Shown piece after piece: positions 37,982 to 48,492 of a DNA stretch of 64,000 nucleotides. The stretch comes from Nostoc sp. 106C. Its GTDB lineage: Bacteria; Cyanobacteriota; Cyanobacteriia; Cyanobacteriales; Nostocaceae. The stretch covers positions 1-64,000 of the forward strand of contig NZ_MTAW01000066.1 of assembly GCF_002154725.1 (NCBI RefSeq). Direction: 5' to 3'. Below the pieces are notes generated by a model. The model had not been told where the DNA came from. It saw nothing but the letters and a program-made list of their open reading frames with translations, and made no database searches. How positions within the stretch are numbered: position 1 is the stretch's first letter; each line of letters begins with the position of its first letter. The position numbers were made by a program, and so were the translations under genes.

Positions 37982-39328
37982 GTGAAAATTTTACTTTCTT
38001 GTATTATTCTGATAGCTGTCTTTGGCCAACCAAATGGTCTTTCTTTAATTTTGCCATTCTATCCATTTTTAGCTTCTGCATTAACTTTACTTTTTTTAGT
38101 ATTTATTTTTTTTAATAAAGTTCGTAAAGGCGAATATATCTTTACAAGTCTTAATATTTATTTGCCTACTATTACTTTTCTTGTGTATTCAGTCTTGTCT
38201 TTATTGTATGCTCCTGAACCATTGTTTGGTTTGAGAATATTGATTTCAATGATATTCAAGCTCATAGTCTTTACTCAAATTGTCATTATTTGCAATCAAG
38301 AGAATCGGATAAAACAACTGTTAAAACAGTTGTTAAAAACTGTAGCAATTATGGGAACAGTATTCTCTATTCAGGGGTTGCTATTAATTTTATTTACAGC
38401 ATTATTTAAACTAAATCCAATTTCTGAAATTAACGATGTTGGTGGATTAGGATTAATGGATTATAACTATAATCTTTTTTACTATGGTATTTTAGGTTTT
38501 GGTAAACAATATATAACCTTGCTAAGTTTTACAATCCCTAGATGTCAAGCTATGTTTACTGAGCCAGGTTGGTTTGCTAATTTTTTGGAATTGTCATTTT
38601 TTTCTACTCTAGGTTACTCTGCGTTAGAGAACAAAAATTATCAGTCAGTAAGATGGATGCTGTGGCTGCAAATCCTTGCATTATTCTCTTCGTTTTCTAC
38701 TGCAGGTTGGTTAGCTTTAGGAATAGGTTATCTGATATATATTATCTGTACAAATAGAAATACAAAAGCCTTAGTCAACAAAATCATTAAAACTGGATTT
38801 TTGTTGCTGTCAATAAGTGCACTTTTATTAACAATCATCTCTTTTCTTCCAGTTCTTTCAGAAGAAATTTACAAAATAATATGGTTAGAAAAGTTCGCAA
38901 CAGCTTGGGGAACTGCTTCAGCTACTGAAAGAATGGAAGTAATAAATTTAGCTCAAGAACTTTTTCTCCAACGTCCTTTAGTCGGTTGGGGAACAAATCA
39001 AATGAAAGTCATCAGTGATGGATTTGGTGCGAATAATGCTTTTATGACAGTGCTTGTAGAACTAGGTTTAATCGGCTTAGTGATTTACTTAATTATGCTT
39101 TTAGCTATTATCAAAACTATACTAGTAAATTATAGAATGGCATTAATAAACAAATCTAACTCTCTAATCCATCTCACTGCATCGAGTTCAGGTTGTGTAG
39201 CAGCACTGATTACTCACTCTATGTTCGTGGATACTAACTGGGCATTTTTTTATTGGATTGGTTTGTCATTTGTTTACATTAATTATCTTTTATTAAAGCA
39301 TGATTCAAAATCACCTGATTTCGGTTAA
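37982..39328 (+). CDS. O-antigen ligase/polymerase-like membrane protein (Wzy candidate)
   Basis: 448 residues from GTG 37982, about 11-12 membrane helices. A large periplasmic loop lies near 165-200 and carries FTEPGWFANFLE, and RPLVGWGTNQMK is near residue 340; both are usual in the Wzy_C/RfaL superfamily. In this context it is the likely polymerase joining flipped repeat units. It starts 34 bp after the GT4 stop. Confidence 0.82.
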   Translation: MKILLSCIILIAVFGQPNGLSLILPFYPFLASALTLLFLVFIFFNKVRKGEYIFTSLNIYLPTITFLVYSVLSLLYAPEPLFGLRILISMIFKLIVFTQIVIICNQENRIKQLLKQLLKTVAIMGTVFSIQGLLLILFTALFKLNPISEINDVGGLGLMDYNYNLFYYGILGFGKQYITLLSFTIPRCQAMFTEPGWFANFLELSFFSTLGYSALENKNYQSVRWMLWLQILALFSSFSTAGWLALGIGYLIYIICTNRNTKALVNKIIKTGFLLLSISALLLTIISFLPVLSEEIYKIIWLEKFATAWGTASATERMEVINLAQELFLQRPLVGWGTNQMKVISDGFGANNAFMTVLVELGLIGLVIYLIMLLAIIKTILVNYRMALINKSNSLIHLTASSSGCVAALITHSMFVDTNWAFFYWIGLSFVYINYLLLKHDSKSPDFG

Positions 39329-39444
39329 GGGATTTCCCGATGAGCTTGACTGTTATGTTATATAGTATTATCAGTGTATATATAGTGTTAATAACTATGA
39401 ATAAAAAAATTCCTTCTTTATAATTATTTCATTAGTACCAAAGT

Positions 39445-40482
39445 ATGAAAATCACATTAAATTTTGATGATATTATTTATCAACTTCAACAGCAAGGAGG
39501 AATATCTAAATATTGGCAAGAACTAACAAATAGGATTGCTGCGAATCATTTATTTGAAGTAAATCGTACAACAGGCAGTAAGATTACTCGATATTTACCA
39601 ATATATACAAATGCAGATATTTTTCATTCAAGCTATTATCGTAAACCATTAAGTAAAAAAGCTCAAAATATTGTAACTGTTTATGATTTTCTCTATCATT
39701 TTGGGCAATTAAAAAGCATAAATACAAGAATTAATATCTGGCAGATAGAATCAGCAATCAATGCTGCTAATGCCATAGTATGTATTTCAGAAAACACAAA
39801 AAAAGACTTGTTTTTACTTTATCCACATCTAGTAAATCATCCTCACGTTTATGTTGTAGGTATTGGTGCTTCTATTAAGTTTGATGAAACTATCAACTTA
39901 AAGCCTCCTAGTAGAATTTTAGAGTCAAGTATTAGTAAACTACAAAAATCTATATTATTTGTAGGAAAAAGAATAAGATATAAGAACTTTGAAAATGCAC
40001 TTTTAGGTTTTTATGAATCCGATTTAGCAAAAGAAGGTTTTACTTTGTTATGTGTTGGTTCCAGTTTTTCTGTAGCAGAAGTTCAACTATTAACCAAATT
40101 GAATTTGCGAAATAATGTTGCCTTTATTGAAAATGCCACGGAAAAAGAATTGAATTATGTATATCAAAATGCTTTTGCTTTAGTTTATCCTTCTCTATAT
40201 GAAGGTTTTGGTTTACCACCTCTTGAAGCCATGAGCTGTGGTTGTCCAGTGATTGCTTCTAACACTTCTTCTATTCCAGAGGTAGTTGCAGATGCAGGTA
40301 TCTTAATTAATCCACAAGATCCTCAGGAAATAGCCTCTGCTCTAAAAACTTTATTAGATCATAAAACAAGAAGTAGTTACATAACTAAAGGTTTTGCTAG
40401 GTCTAAAATATTTAACTGGGATGAATTTGCTCAAAATTATATTCAAATTTATAAATCTTTAGTTGTTGAGAGTAAGAAATAA
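39445..40482 (+). CDS. Glycosyltransferase family 4
   Basis: 345 residues. Begins with the GT-B motif INFDDIIYQLQQQGGISKYW-like segment (about residues 5-25; GGISKYW is the acceptor-side loop) and FHSSYYR. The C-terminal domain has FVGKRIRYKNFENAL, LVYPSLYEGFGLPPLEAMSC and CGCPVIASNTSSIPEV, the family 4 donor site with the EX7E pattern. A mannosyl- or similar transferase is likely; the exact sugar is unknown. Confidence 0.88.
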   Translation: MKITLNFDDIIYQLQQQGGISKYWQELTNRIAANHLFEVNRTTGSKITRYLPIYTNADIFHSSYYRKPLSKKAQNIVTVYDFLYHFGQLKSINTRINIWQIESAINAANAIVCISENTKKDLFLLYPHLVNHPHVYVVGIGASIKFDETINLKPPSRILESSISKLQKSILFVGKRIRYKNFENALLGFYESDLAKEGFTLLCVGSSFSVAEVQLLTKLNLRNNVAFIENATEKELNYVYQNAFALVYPSLYEGFGLPPLEAMSCGCPVIASNTSSIPEVVADAGILINPQDPQEIASALKTLLDHKTRSSYITKGFARSKIFNWDEFAQNYIQIYKSLVVESKK

Positions 40483-40541
40483 TTTTATTTTATCGGAGAT
40501 TATCATTAAGTTTATATTAGTGAATATTAATTAATAAAAAA

Positions 40542-41735
40542 ATGCATGAAATTACCATTATTACGCAGTACTTTTACCCCAGTGTGTTTGCTTCGGGACA
40601 ATTAATGACCGATTTAGCAAATGGACTGAGCCAACGTAGATACAATGTAAATGTATTTACAGGTAGCCATTCCAATGAGAGTATTCCTGATTACTTAATT
40701 AATGTAAAAATTAATCGTGCTTTTTCTCCTATTCAACCTAACCGCAGCTTTCTAAGTAAAATTACCAGTTCAGTTTTTTTTCTACTTGGGGCTTTTTTCT
40801 ATATTATTTTTAATCAGCATCGTAATACTACTCTATTAATTGTATCAAATCCACCCTATGCAGGTATTTTAGGAATTTTTTTCAGGATTTTCAAAGGTGG
40901 AAATTATGATTTTTTGCTGCAAGATATTTTTCCTGAATCCGCCGTTATAATTGGTATCATGCACCCAAAGGGGATTTTGTTCAAATTCTTTGACAGCTTG
41001 ATTTACTTAACTTGCAAATATTCTCGAAATACTATTGTTCTTACTCATTCGATGGCAGCATTTTTAGCAAAAAAATATGCTTCATCAAGCCAAAAAATTA
41101 AGGTGATTGAGAACTGGGCTATTGTAGATATTCCTGTTTATGAAAAACAAGATAATAAATTTGCTCAACAGTATAATCTCACTGAAACATTTACGGTTTT
41201 ATATTCGGGTAATTTAGGTAGACTGCATGACATAGAAACTATTGCTGAAGCTGCTAAATTACTGAAAGATGCTCCTATTAAATTTGTATTTATTGGCCAT
41301 GGAGCAAAAATTCAAGTATTAGAATCAGCAATTGTAGCAGGTCAATTAAAAAATATTTTGTTATTACCTTACCAACCGAGAGAATTGCTACCTCTATCTC
41401 TGACGGCCTGTGATGTTTCCTTGGTTAGCCTCATTCCATGTGCTGAGTCTATAGTTGCTCCCTCTAAACTGTATGGAATGTTGGCAGCTGGACGGGCAAT
41501 AGTGGCTCTTTCTTCGCAAAATTCATATATAGACCAATTATTGGTAACTTATAAATGTGGAATTAATAGCCCCCCTCACAATCCACAACATCTGGCAAAT
41601 ATTGTTTTGGAATTATCTACTAATTCCCTATTAGTAAAACAAATGGGTGAACGGGCACGTCAATTATATGAAAGCAAATATACCTTTAAACGTGCTCTTG
41701 ATGACTATGAGAAACTGCTATTTTCAGATTCATAA
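40542..41735 (+). CDS. Glycosyltransferase family 4 (WbuB/WcaI-like)
   Basis: 397 residues. The N-terminus TIITQYFYPSVFASGQLMTD with YNVNVFTGSHSNES is the WcaI/WbuB style of GT4 start. The donor domain shows LYSGNLGRLHDIETIAEA, FIGHGAKI, LLPYQPRELLPLSL, then PSKLYGMLAAGRAIVAL. WbuB-type enzymes transfer fucose-like deoxy sugars, which would fit the gmd/fcl genes at the end of the locus (inference). Confidence 0.85.
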   Translation: MHEITIITQYFYPSVFASGQLMTDLANGLSQRRYNVNVFTGSHSNESIPDYLINVKINRAFSPIQPNRSFLSKITSSVFFLLGAFFYIIFNQHRNTTLLIVSNPPYAGILGIFFRIFKGGNYDFLLQDIFPESAVIIGIMHPKGILFKFFDSLIYLTCKYSRNTIVLTHSMAAFLAKKYASSSQKIKVIENWAIVDIPVYEKQDNKFAQQYNLTETFTVLYSGNLGRLHDIETIAEAAKLLKDAPIKFVFIGHGAKIQVLESAIVAGQLKNILLLPYQPRELLPLSLTACDVSLVSLIPCAESIVAPSKLYGMLAAGRAIVALSSQNSYIDQLLVTYKCGINSPPHNPQHLANIVLELSTNSLLVKQMGERARQLYESKYTFKRALDDYEKLLFSDS

Positions 41736-41920
41736 ATCTGCTTATATTATTCAATATCAATTGATATCCTTAAGGAGAAATATTTGTATAGAAAGCTTAC
41801 TAGTACAGTAGCTTGTCGTTAAGCTAAAAGAAATAATATCTTAGATAATACAAAAGCGATCGCCAAAAGCAGCCATAGTTATACTAATTATTCCAGTATT
41901 TTTTATTGAAGGAAACAAAT
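41736..41920. other. Short spacer before the beta-helix gene
   Basis: 185 bp, AT-rich with one GCGATCGC site. GAAGGA lies about 8 bases before the ATG at 41921 and fixes that start. Confidence 0.4.
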
Positions 41921-44023
41921 ATGGATCGCCGCTCTTTTCTAGGTTGGATGGGATTGGGCTGGTTAACCGCTTCTCCTTTATTTCTTGGCTCTTTAATTAC
42001 CAAACTTCAGCAGCAGCTAGTATTTGCAAATAATTCTCATAGTCTAAAATCTATTGCATTTTATGTTGCCCCAAATGGTAATGATGCTTGGACAGGCAAA
42101 CAAGCAAATCGGAATAGCACTCAAAACGATGGGCCATTCGCAACTCTAGAACGAGCACGTAATGCTATTCGCGAACTCAAGCGTCGACAAGACGGTGTCT
42201 TGAAACAACCTGTTACCGTTTTCATCAGAGGTGGTACATACTTTTTAGCCCAACCATTGGTATTCAACTCAGAAGATTCTGGTACGCACAAATGTCCCGT
42301 TACTTACACAGCCTATCAAAATGAGAAACCGATAATCAGTGGCGGTCAGCGTCTTCAAGGATGGCAAGAGGTAGTCATCAACGGTAAACGGTTATGGATG
42401 TTAGAAATACCGCAAGTTCGCCAAGGTCAATGGTTCTTTCGACAGCTTTGGATGGGAAACCAACGGCGAACTCGTGCCCGTTACCCGAAAAAGGGATATT
42501 TACCAGTTGCAGAAGTTCCAGATGCTACCCCTAACACCCCTTGGACTCAAGGTCAATCACGATTTAAGTATCGTCCAGGCGATCTCAAAAACTGGAGTAC
42601 CATTAATAATGCCGAGATAGTGGTGATGACACGATGGGTAGAGTCTCGGCTACCAGTAGTCAGGTTAGATGAAAAACAAAGACTAGTTTCTTTTGTTCAG
42701 CCTAGTATTCAGAGAATGGAGCCTGATAATTCTCAGTCTCATACAGGCGCAATCTATTATTTAGAAAACGCTTTTGAAGTTTTAGATAATCCTGGCGAAT
42801 GGTATTTAGATAAAAAGTCAGGCAACCTGTACTATATGCCTTTAGTAAGGGAAGTTCTGAATAAAGTTGAGGCAATTGTGCCTCGAATATCCAGCTTGGT
42901 TACCCTCCAAGGTAATCTTGAAAATAGCCAATTCATCGAATATCTGTCATTTGAAAATCTGACGTTCGCTCATTCGGAATGGTACTATGCCAATAATTCT
43001 ATCGTAGCCTTTGGTCAGGCAGCAGAAGGTGTTCCAGGCTCAATTTATGCACAAGGAGTAAGATACTGTACTTGGCAAAACTGTCAGATTACGAAAGTCA
43101 GTAATTATGGGATTGAATTTGCTAACGGCTGTGCAAATAATTCATTAATTCGTTGCCAAATTTACGATTTAGGAGCTGGAGGCGTCAAAGTTACTCAGGG
43201 AGCTAGTAGTATTCAAGTTATTAACTCTCATATTCACAATGGAGGCAAGATTTTCCATAGTGCAGTAGGAATTTTAGTAATGAATGCAGGGAATAATTTA
43301 ATCAGCCGTAATCATATTCATGATTTCTACTACACAGGAATTTCCGTTGGCTGGACCTGGGGTTATCAAGCTAGCCCGACTAAAAACAATGTTATTGAAT
43401 TTAACCATATTCATCATATCGGTCGACTCTCGAATGGTGATGGTCCGCTGTTAAATGATAAAGGTGCGATTTATACGTTGGGTGTGCAACCAGGAACTGT
43501 AATTCGTGGCAATCTCATTCATGATATTGATGCTTACAGTTATGGAGCTTGGGGTATTTATTTAGATGAGGGTAGTTCACAAATTCTGGTAGAAAATAAC
43601 TTGATTTACCGTACTAGAGATGGAGGATTTCATCTGCATTACGGTAAAGACAACTTAATCCGCAACAATATTTTCGCTTTTGGTCGGGTGGCACAAATTC
43701 GTAGATCGAGACCAGAATCTCATATAAGTTTTAAATTTGAGCGCAATATTATTTACTGGAAACAGGGACAACTGCTAGATAGCGATGGTCAATGGGACGA
43801 TTCTAATTATTTATTAGACTATAATCTTTATTGGTATGGAAGTAAGGGCAATTTTCACTTTGGTAAGCTGTCATGGCAAGAATGGCAGCAAAAAGGTAGG
43901 GATAAAAATTCTCTGATTGCTAACCCACTATTTGTTGCTCTCGATCGCGATGACTTTCGGTTGAAGCCGAATTCCCCTGCTTTCAAATTAGGGTTTAAAC
44001 AGACTGACTACAATCAAGATTGA
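41921..44023 (+). CDS. Tat-exported right-handed parallel beta-helix protein
   Basis: 700 residues from the ATG at 41921. The N-terminus MDRRSFLGWMGLGWLTASP is a twin-arginine signal. Then FYVAPNGNDAWTGKQ and GPFATLERARNAIRELKR are seen, a set-up common to pectate-lyase-like beta-helix enzymes, including GH141-like and alginate-lyase-like proteins. Residues about 330-620 hold repeated coils (CTWQNCQITKVSNYGIEF, SLIRCQIYDLGAGGVKV, LISRNHIHDFYYTGISVG, VIRGNLIHDIDAYSYGAWGI). It is probably a periplasmic or extracellular glycosidase or lyase that trims or modifies the polymer; substrate unproven. It is the last gene of this plus-strand run and converges with the YdcF-like gene. Confidence 0.85.
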   Translation: MDRRSFLGWMGLGWLTASPLFLGSLITKLQQQLVFANNSHSLKSIAFYVAPNGNDAWTGKQANRNSTQNDGPFATLERARNAIRELKRRQDGVLKQPVTVFIRGGTYFLAQPLVFNSEDSGTHKCPVTYTAYQNEKPIISGGQRLQGWQEVVINGKRLWMLEIPQVRQGQWFFRQLWMGNQRRTRARYPKKGYLPVAEVPDATPNTPWTQGQSRFKYRPGDLKNWSTINNAEIVVMTRWVESRLPVVRLDEKQRLVSFVQPSIQRMEPDNSQSHTGAIYYLENAFEVLDNPGEWYLDKKSGNLYYMPLVREVLNKVEAIVPRISSLVTLQGNLENSQFIEYLSFENLTFAHSEWYYANNSIVAFGQAAEGVPGSIYAQGVRYCTWQNCQITKVSNYGIEFANGCANNSLIRCQIYDLGAGGVKVTQGASSIQVINSHIHNGGKIFHSAVGILVMNAGNNLISRNHIHDFYYTGISVGWTWGYQASPTKNNVIEFNHIHHIGRLSNGDGPLLNDKGAIYTLGVQPGTVIRGNLIHDIDAYSYGAWGIYLDEGSSQILVENNLIYRTRDGGFHLHYGKDNLIRNNIFAFGRVAQIRRSRPESHISFKFERNIIYWKQGQLLDSDGQWDDSNYLLDYNLYWYGSKGNFHFGKLSWQEWQQKGRDKNSLIANPLFVALDRDDFRLKPNSPAFKLGFKQTDYNQD

Positions 44024-44043
44024 GATATTATTCATTTGCTGTC

Positions 44044-44619
44044 TCAGCTAAGACGAGGGTTTAAACTCGCGCCACTTCGTCCACTTAAAATCCACAAAAT
44101 CGATCGCCCGCAATCTCGCAACACTCTTAGCAAAGTTTCTGATTTATCTACTCGTGAAGGTACTGCAATAGGTGTAACTGCAATTCCTTGGCTACCTAAA
44201 ACAATAGTTGCGATCGCTCTTGCTCTTCTCATGTGATAATCCGATGTAATCAGATATATGTGCTGTAAATTCTGCTGAACAAAATCTGCTGCTAGTGTGG
44301 TGAAATTGGTTACTGTATCTGTAGCACGGCCATCCAACCGCAACCGTTGATCCGGCACACCAAATTTCTGAAAAATTAACCGATTATATTCCAAATTCGC
44401 TTTGATATCAGAAATCCAAATATATAAATTAGTGTGAGAATGCCAAAACTGCGCTGCGAACTCCATCCGCTGAGAATCAGTTCCCAGAACAAAAATGGCC
44501 TGTGGTACAGGGGCTTGGTAAGTAGCGATCGCTATCTTAGCAGGAATAATACTAATCCAGACAGCTAAAACTCCCCCCAAAAATCTCAGCAGGTAGCGTT
44601 TAAAATGCTTGCGTTTCAT
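44044..44619 (-). CDS. YdcF/DUF218 family membrane-anchored protein
   Basis: 191 residues from the ATG at 44619 (an ATG at 44643 is possible). A basic start and one helix (about 12-32) anchor it. The DUF218 pattern follows: IFVLGTDSQRMEFAAQFW, DGRATDTVTNF and ITSDYHMRRARAIA with the usual Ser-Asp/Tyr-His-Met-Arg. SanA/YdcF proteins are linked to cell-envelope integrity, probably via a nucleotide or lipid carrier. It converges with the beta-helix gene and lies about 115 bp downstream of rfbD. Confidence 0.82.
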   Translation of the reverse strand: MKRKHFKRYLLRFLGGVLAVWISIIPAKIAIATYQAPVPQAIFVLGTDSQRMEFAAQFWHSHTNLYIWISDIKANLEYNRLIFQKFGVPDQRLRLDGRATDTVTNFTTLAADFVQQNLQHIYLITSDYHMRRARAIATIVLGSQGIAVTPIAVPSRVDKSETLLRVLRDCGRSILWILSGRSGASLNPRLS

Positions 44620-44736
44620 AACTAAACGCCATGAATGCGTCAAAGTATAAATCTAATGCTTCTTTCCAAGAGCTATCGTAACCTGACTGCACTAATTTAC
44701 CACTACTTTAAATTATTGATTTTTACCTTTTCATAG

Positions 44737-45639
44737 CTAATTATTAAAAGCCATCACCAACTCTAAACTCCTTTCCCAATCTGGCAAAATCAATCCAAAT
44801 GTTGTAGATAATTTCTGATTGTCTAATAGAGAATAAGCTGGTCTGCTGGCTGGTGTGGGATACTCTTTTGAAGTAATCGCAGTCAACCTTTGCAACTTGC
44901 GATCGCTCTTTCTATCGTCAAGCTCAAAAATTGTTTTGGCAAATCCATACCAGCTAGTCTGTCCACTGGCTGTTAAGTGATATAACCCACCTTTACTTAC
45001 TAATAATTCATATATATTCTGTGGATTCTGAGATAGAATTTGGGCTGTAGCTTCGGCTATCATGCGACTCCAAGTAGGTGCGCCTATTTGGTCATCAACT
45101 ACTCTGATTTCTTCACGTTCCTGAGCCAGCTTTAACATAGTGAGTAAAAAATTCTTACCTTGTAAGCTATAAACCCAACTGGTACGTAAAATTAAATGCG
45201 GTACACCTACAGATGCGATCGCCTGTTCTCCAGCTAGTTTTGTCTTACCGTAAATATTTTGCGGGTTGGGTTGGTCTTGCTCTGTATATGCAGTATTTTT
45301 ATTACCATCAAATACATAATCTGTTGAATAGTGAATAACGGCTGCACCGAGTCGCTTGGCTTCTTCTGCGATCGCACCAGGAGCAATACCATTAATCGCC
45401 ATTGCTAATTCTGGCTCTTTTTCTGCTTTATCTACTGCTGTGTAAGCCGCCGGATTGATAATTAAGTCTGGTCTTACTTCCCTAATGGTGCGGCGAATAG
45501 TATCTAGTTGAGTTAGATCCATTTGCAAATTTGGGTTATTAACGCTGCGTCCTACAGGTATGACTTCACCTATAGTCATGAGTGTGCGTTGCAATTCCCA
45601 GCCTAATTGTCCAGTTACACCTGTCAATAGAATTTTCAT
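44737..45639 (-). CDS. rfbD: dTDP-4-dehydrorhamnose reductase
   Basis: 300 residues. NADPH loop GVTGQLGWEL, INPAAYTAVDKAE, catalytic STDYVFDG and YGKTKLAGE (Tyr-x3-Lys), then LRTSWVYS. This is the last step to dTDP-L-rhamnose. Its ATG overlaps the rfbC stop by 4 bp. Confidence 0.95.
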   Translation of the reverse strand: MKILLTGVTGQLGWELQRTLMTIGEVIPVGRSVNNPNLQMDLTQLDTIRRTIREVRPDLIINPAAYTAVDKAEKEPELAMAINGIAPGAIAEEAKRLGAAVIHYSTDYVFDGNKNTAYTEQDQPNPQNIYGKTKLAGEQAIASVGVPHLILRTSWVYSLQGKNFLLTMLKLAQEREEIRVVDDQIGAPTWSRMIAEATAQILSQNPQNIYELLVSKGGLYHLTASGQTSWYGFAKTIFELDDRKSDRKLQRLTAITSKEYPTPASRPAYSLLDNQKLSTTFGLILPDWERSLELVMAFNN

Positions 45640-46187
45640 GCATATACCTCTGCATCTCGCAGTAATTTTCCAGCTTTATCTTTCGCAGATAAGATTGGTT
45701 CTGCTTGAATTGGCCAAGCGATCGCTAAATCAGGGTCATTCCACAGAAGCGTGCGTTCATATTGGGGTGCGTAGTAATTCGTAGTTTTATACAAAAATTC
45801 TGCATATTCAGAAACCACTACAAAACCGTGGGCAAAACCTGCTGGTATCCAAAGTTGCCGTTTATTTTCGGCTGTCAAGTCCGTACCAACCCATTGACCA
45901 AAAGTTCTAGAGCTTTTCCTTAAATCTACAGCCACATCAAATACTTCTCCTACTACCACTCTCACAAGTTTTCCTTGAGGCTGCTGAATTTGATAGTGCA
46001 AACCACGTAATATATTTTTGGCAGAACGAGAATGATTGTCTTGGACAAAATGTTCAGTAATACCTGCCTTTTCTAACAAAACTTTTTCATTATAACTTTC
46101 ATAAAAAAAACCGCGTTCATCTCCAAATATCTGCGGTTCAATCACTATTACATCAGGAATTTCTGTGTGTTTTACTTGCATTGTCAT
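45636..46187 (-). CDS. rfbC: dTDP-4-dehydrorhamnose 3,5-epimerase
   Basis: 183 residues, cupin fold. Family motifs: DERGFFYESYNEK, FVQDNHSRS, LRGLHYQ with the catalytic His, GEVFDVAVDLR and IPAGFAHGF. It epimerises dTDP-4-keto-6-deoxyglucose at C3 and C5. It sits between rfbA and rfbD in the minus-strand rhamnose operon. Confidence 0.95.
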   Translation of the reverse strand: MTMQVKHTEIPDVIVIEPQIFGDERGFFYESYNEKVLLEKAGITEHFVQDNHSRSAKNILRGLHYQIQQPQGKLVRVVVGEVFDVAVDLRKSSRTFGQWVGTDLTAENKRQLWIPAGFAHGFVVVSEYAEFLYKTTNYYAPQYERTLLWNDPDLAIAWPIQAEPILSAKDKAGKLLRDAEVYA

Positions 46188-46260
46188 ATCCTTATTAATA
46201 TAAAAATTTTTGCTTGATTATAGTGCCTTCATCGGCTTAAAAGATATGTCATGCAGAGAG

Positions 46261-47247
46261 TTATTTATCGTCTGGTTTAGTTGTTGGTGTTTGCACAGCC
46301 AATAAATTCCAGTCAGATGGTTGTTGATTAAAATATGATTTTCCCATTCCGTTATTTTGTTCTATGGTTGCAAATATTTGATCGTTCTCTAAAATTGACA
46401 TCAGGTAACGACCATAGCTACTCTTTGACATAGATTCAGCTAATTGACGCAGTTGGGATGAGTCAATATATCCTTGGCTGTAGGCAATTTCTTCAATACA
46501 AGCTATTTTTAGACCTTGGCGTTCTTCTAGTGTTTGGATAAAGTTACCAGCCTGATGTAAGGATTCATGAGTACCAGTATCTAACCAGGCATATCCACGG
46601 CCTAAAATTTCTACTTGCAGTTGACCTTGATTCAAATAAGCTATATTTAAATCAGTAATTTCTAGTTCATTGCGAGCGGAAGGCTGAAGTTGGGCAGCGA
46701 TTTCTACTACTTGAGAATCATAAAAATAGATGCCAGGTACAGCATATTTAGACTTGGGAATTAAAGGTTTTTCTTCTATACTAATTGCTCGTCCATTGCT
46801 ATCAAATTCAATTACTCCATATTGCCTGGGATCTTTGACTTGATAGCCAAATACTAATCCACCTTCTTTCAGAGTGGCAGCCCTAGCTAACACTTCTGTT
46901 AAACCATGCCCATAAAAAATGTTATCACCTAAAATTAAGCATACTGCCTCGTTAGCAATAAAATCTTTGCCCAGAATAAAAGCTTGTGCTAATCCTTCTG
47001 GTCGCGGCTGCTCAATATAGCTAAACTGCAAACCCCACTGACTACCATCTTTTAAAATTTTCTCAAATAATGGTAAATCATTAGGCGTAGAAATAATTAA
47101 AATTTCCCGAATACCTGCCAGCATTAATATAGATAACGGATAGTAAATCATTGGCTTATCATACACGGGCATTAACTGTTTGCTAACAGCATAGGTTAGA
47201 GGATAAAGACGTGTACCAGAGCCACCTGCAAGAATAATACCTTTCAT
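46261..47247 (-). CDS. rfbA: Glucose-1-phosphate thymidylyltransferase
   Basis: 328 residues from the ATG at 47247 ([20 protein letters not shown]). The nucleotidyltransferase signature [19 protein letters not shown], and [13 protein letters not shown] match RfbA. It joins glucose-1-phosphate and dTTP, the first step to dTDP-rhamnose. The C-terminus runs about 35 residues past the usual end of near 290 (ending in a Thr/Pro-rich tail), an extra that looks unstructured. Short TTGTCAT/TAGTCAT repeats lie just upstream. Confidence 0.95.
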   Translation of the reverse strand: MKGIILAGGSGTRLYPLTYAVSKQLMPVYDKPMIYYPLSILMLAGIREILIISTPNDLPLFEKILKDGSQWGLQFSYIEQPRPEGLAQAFILGKDFIANEAVCLILGDNIFYGHGLTEVLARAATLKEGGLVFGYQVKDPRQYGVIEFDSNGRAISIEEKPLIPKSKYAVPGIYFYDSQVVEIAAQLQPSARNELEITDLNIAYLNQGQLQVEILGRGYAWLDTGTHESLHQAGNFIQTLEERQGLKIACIEEIAYSQGYIDSSQLRQLAESMSKSSYGRYLMSILENDQIFATIEQNNGMGKSYFNQQPSDWNLLAVQTPTTKPDDK

Positions 47248-47317
47248 AATATTTGCCATTTGTCATTAGTCATTTGTGTCAAACTACAAATAATTTAAGA
47301 TAGTTAAATCTCAATAA

Positions 47318-48388
47318 CTAAGCTTTTCTATTTTCATAGTTTTGTTTTAACCAATTTTGGTAAGCACCAGAGCGCACCTGATTTACCCAAGTAGAGTTAT
47401 TGAGATACCATTGAACTGTTTTTAATAACCCACTGTCAAACTTTTCTTGAGGTTGCCAACCTAAATCACGGTTGATTTTAGTACAATCAATTGCATATCT
47501 TCGATCGTGACCAGGACGGTCTTTAACAAAAGTAATTAAAGAAGAGTGATGAAAATCAGGTTTAGGAGCCAAGTCATCTAAAATAGCACAAATTTTCTCT
47601 ACAACTGTTAAATTAGCTTGTTCATTAAGACCGCCAATATTGTAAGTTTCACCAACTTCACCTTGTTGAAGAACAAGATATATAGCCTCGCAGTGGTCTA
47701 TGACATAAAGCCAATCGCGAACATTTTGCCCATCCCCATATATAGGTAGTGGTTTACTATCTAGAGCATTGAGAATAGTTAAAGGAATTAGTTTTTCGAG
47801 AAACTGACACGGCCCGTAATTGTTTGAGCAATTGGTTGTTAAAGTGGGCAATCCATAGGTGTGATAGTAGGCTCTAACAAAATGATCCGATGCTGCTTTC
47901 GATGCTGCGTAAGGACTATTGGGTGCGTAAGGAGTATCTTCACGAAAAGCTGGGTCTTGGGGTTTGAGTGAGCCATATACTTCATCTGTAGACACATGCA
48001 AAAAGCGAAATTGCTGTTGTCTTGGCAATGATAGTTTTTGCCAGTAGAGTCTACTTGCTTCTAGTAGTTGAAATGTTCCGACTACATTAGTTTGGATAAA
48101 ATCATGGGGGCTAATTATGGAACGGTCAACATGACTTTCCGCAGCGAAATTAATAATTGCATCTGGTTGATACTGCTCTAAAAGCTAGCTGACTAACTCT
48201 ACATTGCCAATGTCGCTTTGAATAAAATGATAGCTTGGGTCGCTTTGGAGTTCTGCTAAGGTTTGAAGGTTACTAGCGTAAGTCAACTTATCTAAATTAA
48301 TTACATTAGCCCATTGTGCCTTTCTAGCTTGGAGAATAAAATTAGCTCCAATAAATCCGGCTCCCCCGGTAACCAAGATTGTTTGCAT
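47318..48388 (-). pseudogene. rfbB: dTDP-glucose 4,6-dehydratase with an in-frame amber codon
   Basis: Reads as a complete 356-residue RfbB apart from one TAG at codon 68 (complement of 48185-48187). Before it: ILVTGGAGFIGANFI and NLDKLTYASNL. After it, in the same frame: [20 protein letters not shown], then [23 protein letters not shown] (Tyr-x3-Lys) and [15 protein letters not shown] single C-to-T change from CAG (Gln) would explain the stop. The rest looks unspoilt, so the lesion is recent, a sequencing error, or is read through. If real, the first fragment has the NAD loop and the second the active site, so neither works alone. Confidence 0.88.
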
Positions 48389-48432
48389 ATTGCCTAGAAT
48401 TATTTGTTTAATACATCTTATATGAGAATTTA

Positions 48433-48472
48433 TACGTAAAGACGCGCTAGTTTGAGCTTACGCCTTTACGTA
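48433..48472. repeat. Inverted repeat between rfbB and the CSP41-like gene
   Basis: TACGTAAAG (48433-48441) pairs perfectly with CTTTACGTA (48464-48472). No T-run follows on the minus strand, so a dispersed repeat is as likely as a terminator. Confidence 0.45.
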
Positions 48473-48492
48473 AGTTGAAATTTTTCTGTTGC

